64,000 nt of DNA from Competibacter_A sp002352125 (GTDB lineage Bacteria; Pseudomonadota; Gammaproteobacteria; Competibacterales; Competibacteraceae). The stretch lies in assembly GCA_035441325.1 (NCBI GenBank), contig DAOROA010000005.1:38058-102057 (forward strand), given 5' to 3'. The notes beneath the pieces were generated by a model, which did not search any database, was not told where the DNA came from, and worked only from the letters and a program-made list of their open reading frames with translations. Every line of letters begins with the position of its first letter. The stretch's first letter is position 1. This document shows positions 44,355 through 52,665 of this stretch, piece after piece. Position numbers and translations under genes: made by a program.

Positions 44355-44878
44355 TCGGACAGGACGAGCGAAGGTGGAAGATCCATATCCGCAAGGACAA
44401 TCTCAAATTCTCGGCAGCCCACATGACCGTGTTTCCCGACGGCAGCAAAGAAGGACTGCACGGTCACAACTACGAGGTCGAGCTGGCGGTAGAGCTGGTC
44501 GAGTCGGCGCTGGCGCGAATGCTCAGCTACGAGGCGTTCAAACAAGCGCTACGGGCGGTTTGCAACGCTTGGGACGAGAAGGTGCTGGTGGCGGGCGACA
44601 ATCCGTGGCTGGAACCTTTGTCCAGCGCCAAGGGCGAATATGCTTTCCGGCTGTGCGGCAAGCGTTACGTGCTGCCGGTGGACGAGGTGGCGGTGCTGGA
44701 CGTAGACAATATCACCGTCGAAAATCTGGCCCGGATTTTCTTTGATCGGTTCTGGAAAAAATTGACCAAAGATCAACCGATTGCTTGGCAGGAACAGATC
44801 GTGGCCGCAAGCTTGCGAATCGACGAATCGCGCGGTCAGGGCGCGACGTATTCGGTTCGCTTTGGCGGTCGAACGTAA
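44351..44878 (+). CDS. 6-pyruvoyl-tetrahydropterin synthase / QueD-like protein
   Basis: A 175-residue T-fold protein. The zinc-binding histidines are visible in KFSAAHMTVF (residue ~24) and GLHGHNYEVELAVEL (residue ~37). A Glu pair near the end (AASLRIDESRG) can serve the substrate. The Cys that lies four residues before HGH in QueD and classical PTPS is absent; Lys and Glu are found instead (SKEGLHGH), as in some PTPS variants that use Glu. It is therefore unlikely to be a standard QueD and may act on another pterin. It overlaps the glycosyltransferase stop (ATGA). Confidence 0.82.
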   Translation: MIGQDERRWKIHIRKDNLKFSAAHMTVFPDGSKEGLHGHNYEVELAVELVESALARMLSYEAFKQALRAVCNAWDEKVLVAGDNPWLEPLSSAKGEYAFRLCGKRYVLPVDEVAVLDVDNITVENLARIFFDRFWKKLTKDQPIAWQEQIVAASLRIDESRGQGATYSVRFGGRT

Positions 44879-44969
44879 GGGCACCGGCAAGATCGCCGCC
44901 TTTCCCCGAAGTCGCACGAATTGGCCGAATTCCTTCGGGAATTATCGTGGATTGGTAGCGGACCGCTCA

Positions 44970-45311
44970 TCAAGCAGCGGTCAAGACCTTGTCGATCTTG
45001 CTTATCCAAATCAGCGCCTCGTCCTGAGTCAGCAGCATGATCTGCAAGTTATTGCGGTAATCCTGCCAGGATTTCTCGACATATTCGCTCATGGTATCGG
45101 CATAGACCACCAACCATTTCTCGGGCGGATCGTCCGGCCGGGCATTTTTTGCGTACTCCGCGCCGTGGTGTAGGCAGAGCAGATAGGTGTCCAGCGCTTT
45201 GCGGATCGCGCCGATGAAACCAATGCCTAGTAGCCCGCCGACCCGTAGCGCGCACTGCAATGCCAGCAGGTTTGCCGCGTAATGACGGTCAAGTGTTTGG
45301 TCGATGCTCAT
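44970..45311 (-). CDS. Hypothetical small helical protein (phasin-like appearance)
   Basis: A 113-residue protein from ATG 45311 (MSIDQTLDRHYAANLLALQC), chosen because AGGAAT lies about 8 nt upstream; the frame is open to 45353. It is mostly helical with one Gly-rich hydrophobic stretch (RVGGLLGIGFIGAIRKAL) and a Trp/Tyr-rich amphipathic C-terminal half. The style recalls phasin-type surface proteins, but I have no family match. It converges with the PTPS gene and follows the large NTPase gene. Confidence 0.55.
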   Translation of the reverse strand: MSIDQTLDRHYAANLLALQCALRVGGLLGIGFIGAIRKALDTYLLCLHHGAEYAKNARPDDPPEKWLVVYADTMSEYVEKSWQDYRNNLQIMLLTQDEALIWISKIDKVLTAA

Positions 45312-45513
45312 CGCGAAATTCCTGTACTGTTCGTTATTCTTACGTCGCACCATGATTTGGTGGAATCGTCGGGCTGGAATATGCAGCTATCCGGGTTGTC
45401 CGAATGACTGCATCATCTACCAAGGGACATCGGAAAGCAAAAAAATATCGCAAGTATCGAGCGTCGGATGTCGGCGAGAAAATCTTATAAGTAAGAGGGG
45501 TTGCGCGGGCCTT

Positions 45514-48065
45514 TCAGTTGGGCGTGCCTTCGTTCTCCTCCCGGCGGGAACGCAGCAGTTGGATAAACGTGTCGCTCACCGTATGGTCTTTGGTATCGGC
45601 GGCGTAGTCGATCAGCCGCCGCTCTAACGCTCTGGCGTCATCCAAGGGCAGAAGTCGGGCGAGTTGCAGGTAGACGCCCCGAAAGCGGGTATCGCCCAGA
45701 TGCTTTTCCGGCTTGTCGTTATCGGGGCCGAGAAAAGCTTGGACGACGAAAAAATCCGCGATTTTGTCGTGCCGGAAATGCCATTCGGTGCGCGACTTGC
45801 CGCTCTCGTCCAACGAACGGCTGACCGCCATCTTGTGGCGTTCCATGCATTGCAACTCCTCGGCAAATTCGCCGACGGGCAGCGAGTCCTCGTCTTGGAG
45901 GCGCATCTGATAAACCGCCTCGGCGAATTGGCGGAGCGGAAACTTGTGGAGATGTTTTCCCCGATAATCCTCGGCCATGATCCGATATTGTTGTTGCTGC
46001 AAACGGAACAGATCGGGAGTTTCGCCACGCGCCAGCATGGCGGCCACCAGGGTCAGGTCCATCGGGTTGGACAGCAGTTGGCGCATGGCTGCTAGGGTTT
46101 CCGGCGATTGTTGGGGGTCGAGGGTGGCGGTCAGGTAATGCCGGCAGGTTTGTTCGTAGGCATCGCCCACAAGTTGGGCATCGTTGGGGAGGCTGGTTTT
46201 TCGGCTTAACAGAAAAGTCTCGATTTGGCTTTCGGTGAGGGGTTCGAGAACGTAGCTTTTGGCTGTCGCCGGCGGCGTCCATTCCAACGGCTGGGCGCTC
46301 ATGAGGATGTTCCCCTTGAAGTAGCTTTCCACGAATCCGGTGATCTTGGCGCGGGCGTCCGCCGAGACTTCGTTGAGACCGTCGATGCAAATATCGAACG
46401 CGCCGCTGTAAATCAGGTTGCGGAGAAAGGCGGGGTCTTGGGCGGGGCCATGCAATTTGGCCTGAATCGCTTCCAGCACTCCGCCCACGCATTTCTTCGC
46501 GGGTAGATACACCACCACGCGCCGGGCACGCTTCACCAGCGAGCGCAAAAACATCGTTTTGCCGATGCCGGATTCGCCTTCGAGAACGATCTGGCCGCGA
46601 ATGGCTGGGATGGCTTCGCGCAGCGGTCGCTGGCACCCCGAGGCTTTCTCTTTCACCACCGAGTCGGGGAAATACGCCGCCTCGTCGAAGGCATCCAAGG
46701 CGGCGTCGGCGATGAGCGACGGCTCGAACGGCGCGAAAAGTTTGGTTCGCAGAAAAGGAACCCAGGTGAGCGCGAAACCAACATAGCCGAGCCCGGTAAA
46801 GCGCCGTATCCAGGGATTCCAGAAAAAGATGGCCTGCACGATGCGGGAGCGGGGGTAAACCGTGATTAAAGCCAGCCAGAACAGCGCATGGCCCAGCGCA
46901 ATCTTGGCAATCGCGAGTACGTAATCAGTTGCTTCCACCGATGCGATAGTCTGCCGCACCGCTGCCGCATGGGTGGAACCAATTGCTTCCAGATTCGTTG
47001 CATGGGTTTTGAGCAAGGGCAGATCGTCGGTTTTCCACCGGCCCTTTTGAGCAACGGTGGCAATCTGGGCTTCCAAATCGCGGCGCAGCTTGGGGAAAGG
47101 TTCGCTCAAGGGCCAAGCTTGCTCGAAAACGTGAAGCGTTTTAACGGCCAAGTCGTGATTTTGACTGATTGCGGTAGTGGGTCGGATAATCGAGTCGCCC
47201 GCCCAAGCGGTGAGTATTTCGATATCGGGATCACCGCCGCCAAGGAGGTGTACCAGGGATCGAATCTCACCCGTGCGAGAACTATCGTCGTAAACGATGG
47301 ATAAAATACTTAAACGTGCTCTTAAATCGTGCAGCCCGAACTGACCCAGCGCCGCGACCGCCGCTTTGCGGACCGACGGGTCGGAATCGCGCAGCAGCTC
47401 GACCAGCGCGNNNNNNNNNNNNNNNNNNNNNNNNNNNNNNNNNNNNNNNNNNNNNNNNNNNNNNNNNNNNNNNNNNNNNNNNNNNNNNNNNNNNNNNNNN
47501 NNNNNNNNNNGACCGCCGCTTTGCGGACCGACGGGTCGGAATCGCGCAGCAGCTCGACCAGCGCGGGGACCTGCTCCTTCGCGCCCAGCCTGCCCAGCGC
47601 CGCGACCGCCGCTTTGCGGACCGACAGGTCGGAATCGCGCAGCAGCTCGACCAGCGCGAGGACCTGCTCCTTCGCGCCCAGCTCGCCCAGCGCCTCGACC
47701 GCCGCTTTGCGGACCGACAGGTCGGAATCGCGCAGCAGCTCGACCAGCGCGAGGACCTGCTCCTTCGCGCCCAGCTCGCCCAGCGCCTCGACCGCCGCTT
47801 TGCGGACAGGCGAGTTAGGGGTGCGCGACAGTTCAGCTAGTCGGGAGGTTATTTTCTTCTTTTTCTCGCCTAGGGAAGCAAACAGATCACGAATGTTCTT
47901 GGTATGCTGGATTGCAGTAATCAACACTTTTGGGTCTTCATCGTTTAAGGCAGTCCAGAAACCCTCCACTTGCCAGGCAGGCGGTTTCGAATCGTCTTGG
48001 GCAGCATGGCTGAAACTAGCTACTGCCAGCGCACAGAAAAGAAAAACCCGTCTGTTAATCCACAT
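45514..48065 (-). CDS. Signal peptide - HEAT repeats - membrane helices - NACHT-like NTPase (split by assembly gap)
   Basis: One reading frame is interrupted only by 100 N. The N-terminal half (48065 to the gap) has a signal peptide (residues 1-22, ending FSHAAQ) and near-identical 31-residue HEAT units (SVRKAAVEALGELGAKEQV plus LALVELLRDSD). The same unit reappears after the gap and the frame continues without a stop into the NTPase part. That part has hydrophobic helices at about 46860-46923 and 46750-46800. Next come a Walker A loop GESGIGKT (46555-46578), a Walker B FDICIDGLNE (46369-46398) of NACHT type, and a helical C-terminus (HFRHDKIADFFVVQAFLG). Family knowledge points to STAND-type signalling; the ligand is unknown. 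A start at 47151 would be internal. Confidence 0.75.
47341..47810 (-). repeat. Tandem 93-bp HEAT-encoding repeats
   Basis: GACCGCCGCTTTGCGGAC recurs at 47511, 47604, 47697 and 47790, exactly 93 bp apart, and again at 47356 beyond the gap. The units differ by only a few bases, which points to recent duplication or gene conversion. Each unit encodes one 31-residue HEAT repeat. Confidence 0.95.
47411..47510. other. Assembly gap (100 N) inside the HEAT repeat array
   Basis: The gap length is a placeholder: with a 93-bp period, the distance between flanking repeat starts (47356 and 47511) fits only if the true gap is 38 bp plus a multiple of 93. The repeat number is therefore unknown. Confidence 0.95.
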
Positions 48066-48164
48066 GTCGATTCCTTCGGCATAAACGTCGCCAATATCAA
48101 AACACCGCCGTCACTTTAGCCCATCTGGCCGGACAATCCGGCAAGCCCCTTAAGCGGCCATGCT

Positions 48165-48210
48165 GTTACCTTGAAAATTCGGGGGTTGATATCCGAATTT
48201 TCAAGGTAAC
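48165..48210. repeat. Perfect 18-bp inverted repeat between thyA and the HEAT/NTPase gene
   Basis: GTTACCTTGAAAATTCGG at 48165-48182 is matched exactly by its complement at 48193-48210, with a 10-nt loop. It lies 13 nt after the thyA stop and about 100 nt before the HEAT/NTPase start. No T run follows on either side, so it may be a terminator without a tail, an mRNA-end structure or a protein-binding site. Confidence 0.8.
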
Positions 48211-48222
48211 TAGTCAAATACC

Positions 48223-49017
48223 CTAAACCGCTACCGGCGCCTTGATCGCCGGATGGGCCTGATAACCCAAAATCTCGAAATCTTCGTAGCGATAATCCGC
48301 CAGCGATTCGAGGCGACGGCGAATCGCCAATCGCGGCAGTGGATAGGGTTCGCGGCCCAGTTGCAGGCGGGCTTGCTCCAGATGATTTAAATACAGATGG
48401 CAGTCGCCGCCAGTCCAGATGAACTCGCCTACCGCCAAATCGGCTTGTTGTGCAATTAGATGGGTCAACAGCGCGTAGCTGGCGATGTTGAACGGCACGC
48501 CGAGAAACAGATCGGCGCTACGCTGGTACAACTGGCAAGACAGTTCGCCGTTGGCGACGTAGAACTGAAACAGCAGGTGGCAGGGGAGCAGCCGCATCCG
48601 TTCCAACTCACCCACGTTCCACGCCGATACCACGATGCGCCGCGAATCGGGGTCGCGCCGCAGCAAATCGATGGCGTTGGCGAGCTGGTCGATGTGGCGG
48701 CCATCCGTCGCCTCCCAGTCGCGCCACTGTTTGCCGTAGATCGGCCCCAGATCGTCGTGTTCGTCGGCCCATTCGTCCCAGATCGTCACCCCGTGCTCGT
48801 GTAGATACCGCAGGTTGGTGTCGCCGCGCAGGAACCACAGCAACTCGTGCACGATCGAGCGCAGATGCAATTTCTTGGTCGTCACCAGCGGAAAGCCCGC
48901 CCGCAAATCGAAGCGTAATTGTGCGGCGAACACGCTCAAAGTCCCGGTTCCAGTCCGGTCCTGCTTGCGGACGCCTGCATCCAACACTCGCTGCAACAGA
49001 TCGAGATACGTTTTCAT
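48223..49017 (-). CDS. thyA: Thymidylate synthase
   Basis: ThyA methylates dUMP to dTMP with methylenetetrahydrofolate. The 264-residue protein is the normal length of the E. coli type. It has LRSIVHELLWFLRGDTNLRY near residue 50, the catalytic Cys in RMRLLPCHLLFQFYVANGEL, and the substrate motif YQRSADLFLGVPFNIASYAL. The C-terminus IKAPVAV is intact. It is apparently a single gene, with an inverted repeat just after it. Confidence 0.97.
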   Translation of the reverse strand: MKTYLDLLQRVLDAGVRKQDRTGTGTLSVFAAQLRFDLRAGFPLVTTKKLHLRSIVHELLWFLRGDTNLRYLHEHGVTIWDEWADEHDDLGPIYGKQWRDWEATDGRHIDQLANAIDLLRRDPDSRRIVVSAWNVGELERMRLLPCHLLFQFYVANGELSCQLYQRSADLFLGVPFNIASYALLTHLIAQQADLAVGEFIWTGGDCHLYLNHLEQARLQLGREPYPLPRLAIRRRLESLADYRYEDFEILGYQAHPAIKAPVAV

Positions 49018-49135
49018 TCCCAGCCGATCCTCAGAACCGATACCCGAATCAAGTTATGGAAATTTATTGTGCAATGCAATATAGTGATCGCAATTCAAGC
49101 TGCATGAACGAGTTACCGCATATTCGGGATACAGA

Positions 49136-49515
49136 ATGGCCGACAAACCGACCTTTTCGATTCAGGTGATTGCCCGAGTAAGCCGTTTGCTGGAAACCAT
49201 CGCGATCCACGACGAGCCGGTCAGTCTCAAAATTCTGTCCAATACCACCGGCCTGCATCCCTCGACGGCTTTCCGCATCTTGGCATCCCTCATCGAACAT
49301 GGCTTAGTCGAACGCAGCGAAACCGGCCGCTATCGCTTGGGGTACAAATTGCTGCAACTGAGCAGCCGGGTTCAAACTCGGATCGACTTGCAGCGCGAAG
49401 CGTGTCCGATCGTGGAACAACCACCCGCCGGGTCGGCGAAACGCTCAACCCGAGCGTGCGCGAAAACGGCAAGGTGATCGACTTGGCTGGCCCGCCCGCA
49501 GGAAAGGCGGAGTAG
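49136..49515 (+). pseudogene. Truncated and frameshifted IclR-family regulator
   Basis: The first 113 codons (ATG 49136 to 49477) encode an IclR winged-helix domain: SRLLETIAIHDEPVSLKILS, TGLHPSTAFRILASLIEHGL, VERSETGRYRLGYKLLQLSS. After about residue 92 the IclR similarity jumps to another frame, which reads RRVGETLNPSVRENGKVIDL and stops at 49515. The rest of the effector-binding domain (about 150 residues) is missing, replaced by the end of the CrbS-like gene. It is a remnant. A DNA-binding fragment could still be made, but a ligand response is unlikely. Confidence 0.8.
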
Positions 49516-49532
49516 AACCGGGAGCTGAAGTA

Positions 49533-52289
49533 TCAAGAACCGTCTGGATCGTGCATTCCTTCGCCGTGCGATTTCCCCGGTAAATCGACGACGAAGATAG
49601 CGCCCTGTCCCGGCTCGCTTTCCACCCAGATGCTCCCGCCGTGGTGTTCGACGATTTTCTGGCTGATCGGCAACCCCAGCCCCGTCCCTTTCGGTTTGCC
49701 GGCGTGGGTGTCCGTGACTTGGTGAAACTTCTCGAAAATCAACTGGTGTTGATCGCGAGCGATACCCGGGCCGTTGTCGATCACCGCGATGCGCCAATGG
49801 CTCGCCAGCGGATACAGTTGGACGGTGACTTCACCATCTTGCTCGGGACAGAATTTCACGGCATTCGACAGCAAGTTGATGACCACCTGGATCAGCCGGT
49901 CGTGATCGCCGACCACGGTTACCGGCTGATCGCCTAATTCCGCGTGCAACGTCGCCGCCTTATCGTGGAACAGTTGGCTAGTGGAGGCGATGGCGTTCTC
50001 GATCAATGCCCGCAGATCGATCTCTTCCATTCGCCATTCGATTCGGCCGGAATCGATCTTGGCCATGTCCAGCACCTGGTTGATCAGCCGGGTCAGCCGC
50101 TCGCTTTCCTTGACGATGATACCCAGGAATTTGCTGCGCTGCTCCACCTCCATGTCGGGGTTGGTCAGCAGGATTTCCGAAAAAGCCCGGATCGAGGTCA
50201 GCGGTGTGCGCAGTTCGTGGGTGACGGTGGAGATGAATTCGTCCTTTAACCGATCCAATTCCCGGAGCCGGTTGTTGGCCTCGCGCAGTTCGGCGCTCGC
50301 CGCTTCCAGTTCCCGCGATTTCTGTTCTAGCCGGCGGCTGTATTCGATGACCTGAGTGCTCTCGTCGAGAATGGTCATGACCTCCTCGATGCTCAGCACT
50401 TCGCCCATCACGATCGACGAGATCATCACCCGGGCCGAGGCTGCGCCGATCGCGCCTGCCAGCAGTCGCTCGGTGTAGTGAATCAGCCGCGAGTCGGCTT
50501 GAAGCGGATAGCCTTCGTGCTGCTGGGCGTAGCGGTCAAACGCTTCGCTGGCGCGCTGCGGGCCGAGAAAGCGGGCCAGCAGGTCGTACAGCTCGGCGGT
50601 TTCCACCACACCCCGCCACAACAGCGCGTCACCGTCGTGGCGCTCGCGTTCGAGCACGTTGACGAACTGGCTGCCCTGGACCTGTTCGATGGCGTCCGGT
50701 CGGCTCAGCAGCGAGCCGGATACCAACCCGCCGATGTTGAGCAGCATGCTCCAGAACACGGCGTGCATGTAAGGGTCCAGGTTGTCGAGGCCGAACAGGG
50801 CGTAAGGTTTGAGCAAATCTAACCCGAACGGTCCATGCTCGACGAAACTGGTGCCGATCCAGCCGGAACGCGCCATAGCCGGCAGCAGCAGGGTGTAGGC
50901 CCACACCAGGAAACCGCCGCTCAGGCCGATCAGAGCGCCCCGCCGGGTCGCCCGTTTCCAGTACAGGCCGATCAGGATCGGCGGCGCGAACTGGGCGGCA
51001 GCGGCGAAGGAAACCAGGCCGCTGGCGACCAGGGCGTAAGACTCGCCGACGAACCGGAAGTACAGGTAACCCAGCAGAATGATGACCGCGATGCCGACGC
51101 GGCGAATGCCGAGCAACAAGCCGGACAGATCGGCGCGACCGGCCAGCCAGCGGGGGTTGGCGCGCAGCAGGAGCGGCATCACCAGATCGTTGCAGACCAT
51201 CGTGGACAGGGTGACGGTCTCGAACAGGATCATGCTGGTGGCGGCGGACAGCCCGCCCAAAAAAGCCAACAAGGCCAAGTCGGGTTTGTGCTCGGCCATC
51301 GGCAACGCCAGCACGAACATGTCGGCGTCTACGCTGCCCTCGGCGAAGATCAGCCGCCCGCCCAAAGCGATCGGCAGCACGAACAGGTTGATGATGAACA
51401 AATACAGCGGAAACAGCCAGATCGCCTTGCGAATGTGGGTTTCGTTGACGTTTTCGACCACCAGTACCTGAAATTGCCGAGGCAGAAACAGAAAGGCCAT
51501 CATCGATAGAAAAGTCAGCGACAGCCAGCCGCCGTAGCCACCCGGTATCACCTCGAAGCGCATCAGCGCCGCCAAATCCGGATGCGCAGCCGCTTGCTGG
51601 AACAGGTCGCCGGGCCCACCGAACACGCCAAACGTGACAACCATTCCGATCGCGACGAACACCACCAGCTTGAACAGGGACTCGAACGCGACCGCCGCTA
51701 CCATGCCTTCGTGGCGTTCGGTGTTGTCGATGTGGCGGGTTCCGAACAGGATGGCGAACACGATGAGCACTAGAGCCACGTAGAAGGTGGTATCGGCCCA
51801 TACCGGATGCTGGGTCGTGGCGGTCGCCATCGTCACCGTCGGATACTGGCGCAACAGGCCGAAGCTGGTGGCGATGGCTTTCAACTGGATAGAAATGTAG
51901 GGCAGGATGCCCAGCACCACGATGACCGTCACCATCCCGGCCAGCAGGCCGCTTTTGCCGTAGCGGGATGCGACGAAGTCGGCGATGGAGGTGATGCGAT
52001 GGACCTTGGTGATGCGCACGATGCGCCGCAGCACGAACCAAAACAGCACCGCCATGAGGGTGGGGCCGAGGTAAACTGGCAAAAAATCCACACCGCTGGT
52101 CGCCGCCAGGCCGACGCTGCCGTAAAAGGTCCAGGCGGTGCAATAGATCGCTAGAGATAAAGTGTAAATGTAGGGATTGGCGATGATAGAGCGGCCGGCG
52201 TCGGCGCGCTGGTCGCCGTAGTAGGCGATACCGAACAGAATCCCCATGTAAGCCAGCGCGCTGGCGATGATAACGCCGTCATTCAGCAT
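49533..52289 (-). CDS. Sodium/solute-symporter-type sensor histidine kinase (CrbS-like)
   Basis: A 918-residue fusion. Residues 1-510 form a 12-13-helix sodium/solute symporter domain (for example SLAIYCTAWTFYGSVGLAAT, GGLSAATSMILFETVTLSTM). A linker with a coiled coil follows (SRRLEQKSRELEAASAELRE). The kinase has its phospho-His in VTHELRTPLTSIRAF near residue 688, an N box NLLSNAVKF near 801, and G boxes DNGPGIA and GTGLGLPISQKIVEHHGGS. CrbS-type kinases drive the acetate switch with a response regulator. The next gene shares one base with it; the single-domain regulator at 54769-55143 is the nearest partner. Confidence 0.9.
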   Translation of the reverse strand: MLNDGVIIASALAYMGILFGIAYYGDQRADAGRSIIANPYIYTLSLAIYCTAWTFYGSVGLAATSGVDFLPVYLGPTLMAVLFWFVLRRIVRITKVHRITSIADFVASRYGKSGLLAGMVTVIVVLGILPYISIQLKAIATSFGLLRQYPTVTMATATTQHPVWADTTFYVALVLIVFAILFGTRHIDNTERHEGMVAAVAFESLFKLVVFVAIGMVVTFGVFGGPGDLFQQAAAHPDLAALMRFEVIPGGYGGWLSLTFLSMMAFLFLPRQFQVLVVENVNETHIRKAIWLFPLYLFIINLFVLPIALGGRLIFAEGSVDADMFVLALPMAEHKPDLALLAFLGGLSAATSMILFETVTLSTMVCNDLVMPLLLRANPRWLAGRADLSGLLLGIRRVGIAVIILLGYLYFRFVGESYALVASGLVSFAAAAQFAPPILIGLYWKRATRRGALIGLSGGFLVWAYTLLLPAMARSGWIGTSFVEHGPFGLDLLKPYALFGLDNLDPYMHAVFWSMLLNIGGLVSGSLLSRPDAIEQVQGSQFVNVLERERHDGDALLWRGVVETAELYDLLARFLGPQRASEAFDRYAQQHEGYPLQADSRLIHYTERLLAGAIGAASARVMISSIVMGEVLSIEEVMTILDESTQVIEYSRRLEQKSRELEAASAELREANNRLRELDRLKDEFISTVTHELRTPLTSIRAFSEILLTNPDMEVEQRSKFLGIIVKESERLTRLINQVLDMAKIDSGRIEWRMEEIDLRALIENAIASTSQLFHDKAATLHAELGDQPVTVVGDHDRLIQVVINLLSNAVKFCPEQDGEVTVQLYPLASHWRIAVIDNGPGIARDQHQLIFEKFHQVTDTHAGKPKGTGLGLPISQKIVEHHGGSIWVESEPGQGAIFVVDLPGKSHGEGMHDPDGS

Positions 52290-52588
52290 CAGGACCGACT
52301 CCGCCGGTCGCCACTATCGGTGCCGCTTTGCTGAGCGGCGGCGGCTTCTGGCTGGGAAACGTTTTCGGGCGGCGGCTCGCTCCGGTCTGGGACATGGATT
52401 TCCGAGTGCTCGACGATGGCGATCAGCAGCGCGATGACGACGAACCAGACGAGGTAGAGATAGAGGTACAGCAACGGGATACCAAACGGCAGCCAGGCGC
52501 GGTCGAACAGATACAGAAACGGATAATTCAATGCCAGCGCGCCGGCCACGAACAGGATAACGATGTATTCCTTGGATTGTTGCCGCAT
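52289..52588 (-). CDS. Small two-helix membrane protein next to the CrbS-like kinase
   Basis: A 99-residue protein with two hydrophobic helices (YIVILFVAGALALNYPFLYL and LYLYLVWFVVIALLIAIVE) and a charged, Pro-rich cytoplasmic tail. Its stop shares one base with the kinase start (TGATG-type coupling). Small proteins of this shape often precede sodium/solute-symporter genes as an accessory subunit. I give no name. Confidence 0.75.
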   Translation of the reverse strand: MRQQSKEYIVILFVAGALALNYPFLYLFDRAWLPFGIPLLYLYLYLVWFVVIALLIAIVEHSEIHVPDRSEPPPENVSQPEAAAAQQSGTDSGDRRSRS

Positions 52589-52665
52589 AAGTCGAAAATG
52601 GCCTCGATGGCGCAGGCGAGGAAAGGCGCGGATGTCGCCGCCACGATCTGGCCGGGGGCCAGAAG

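Noticed and set aside
47149..47151. TTG 47151 as the start of a separate NTPase gene
   Set aside because: The same frame is open upstream through HEAT-coding sequence into the gap, so this codon is internal.
47341..47810. Possible CRISPR-like array (regular repeats)
   Set aside because: The repeats are adjacent without spacers and encode in-frame HEAT units of 31 residues.
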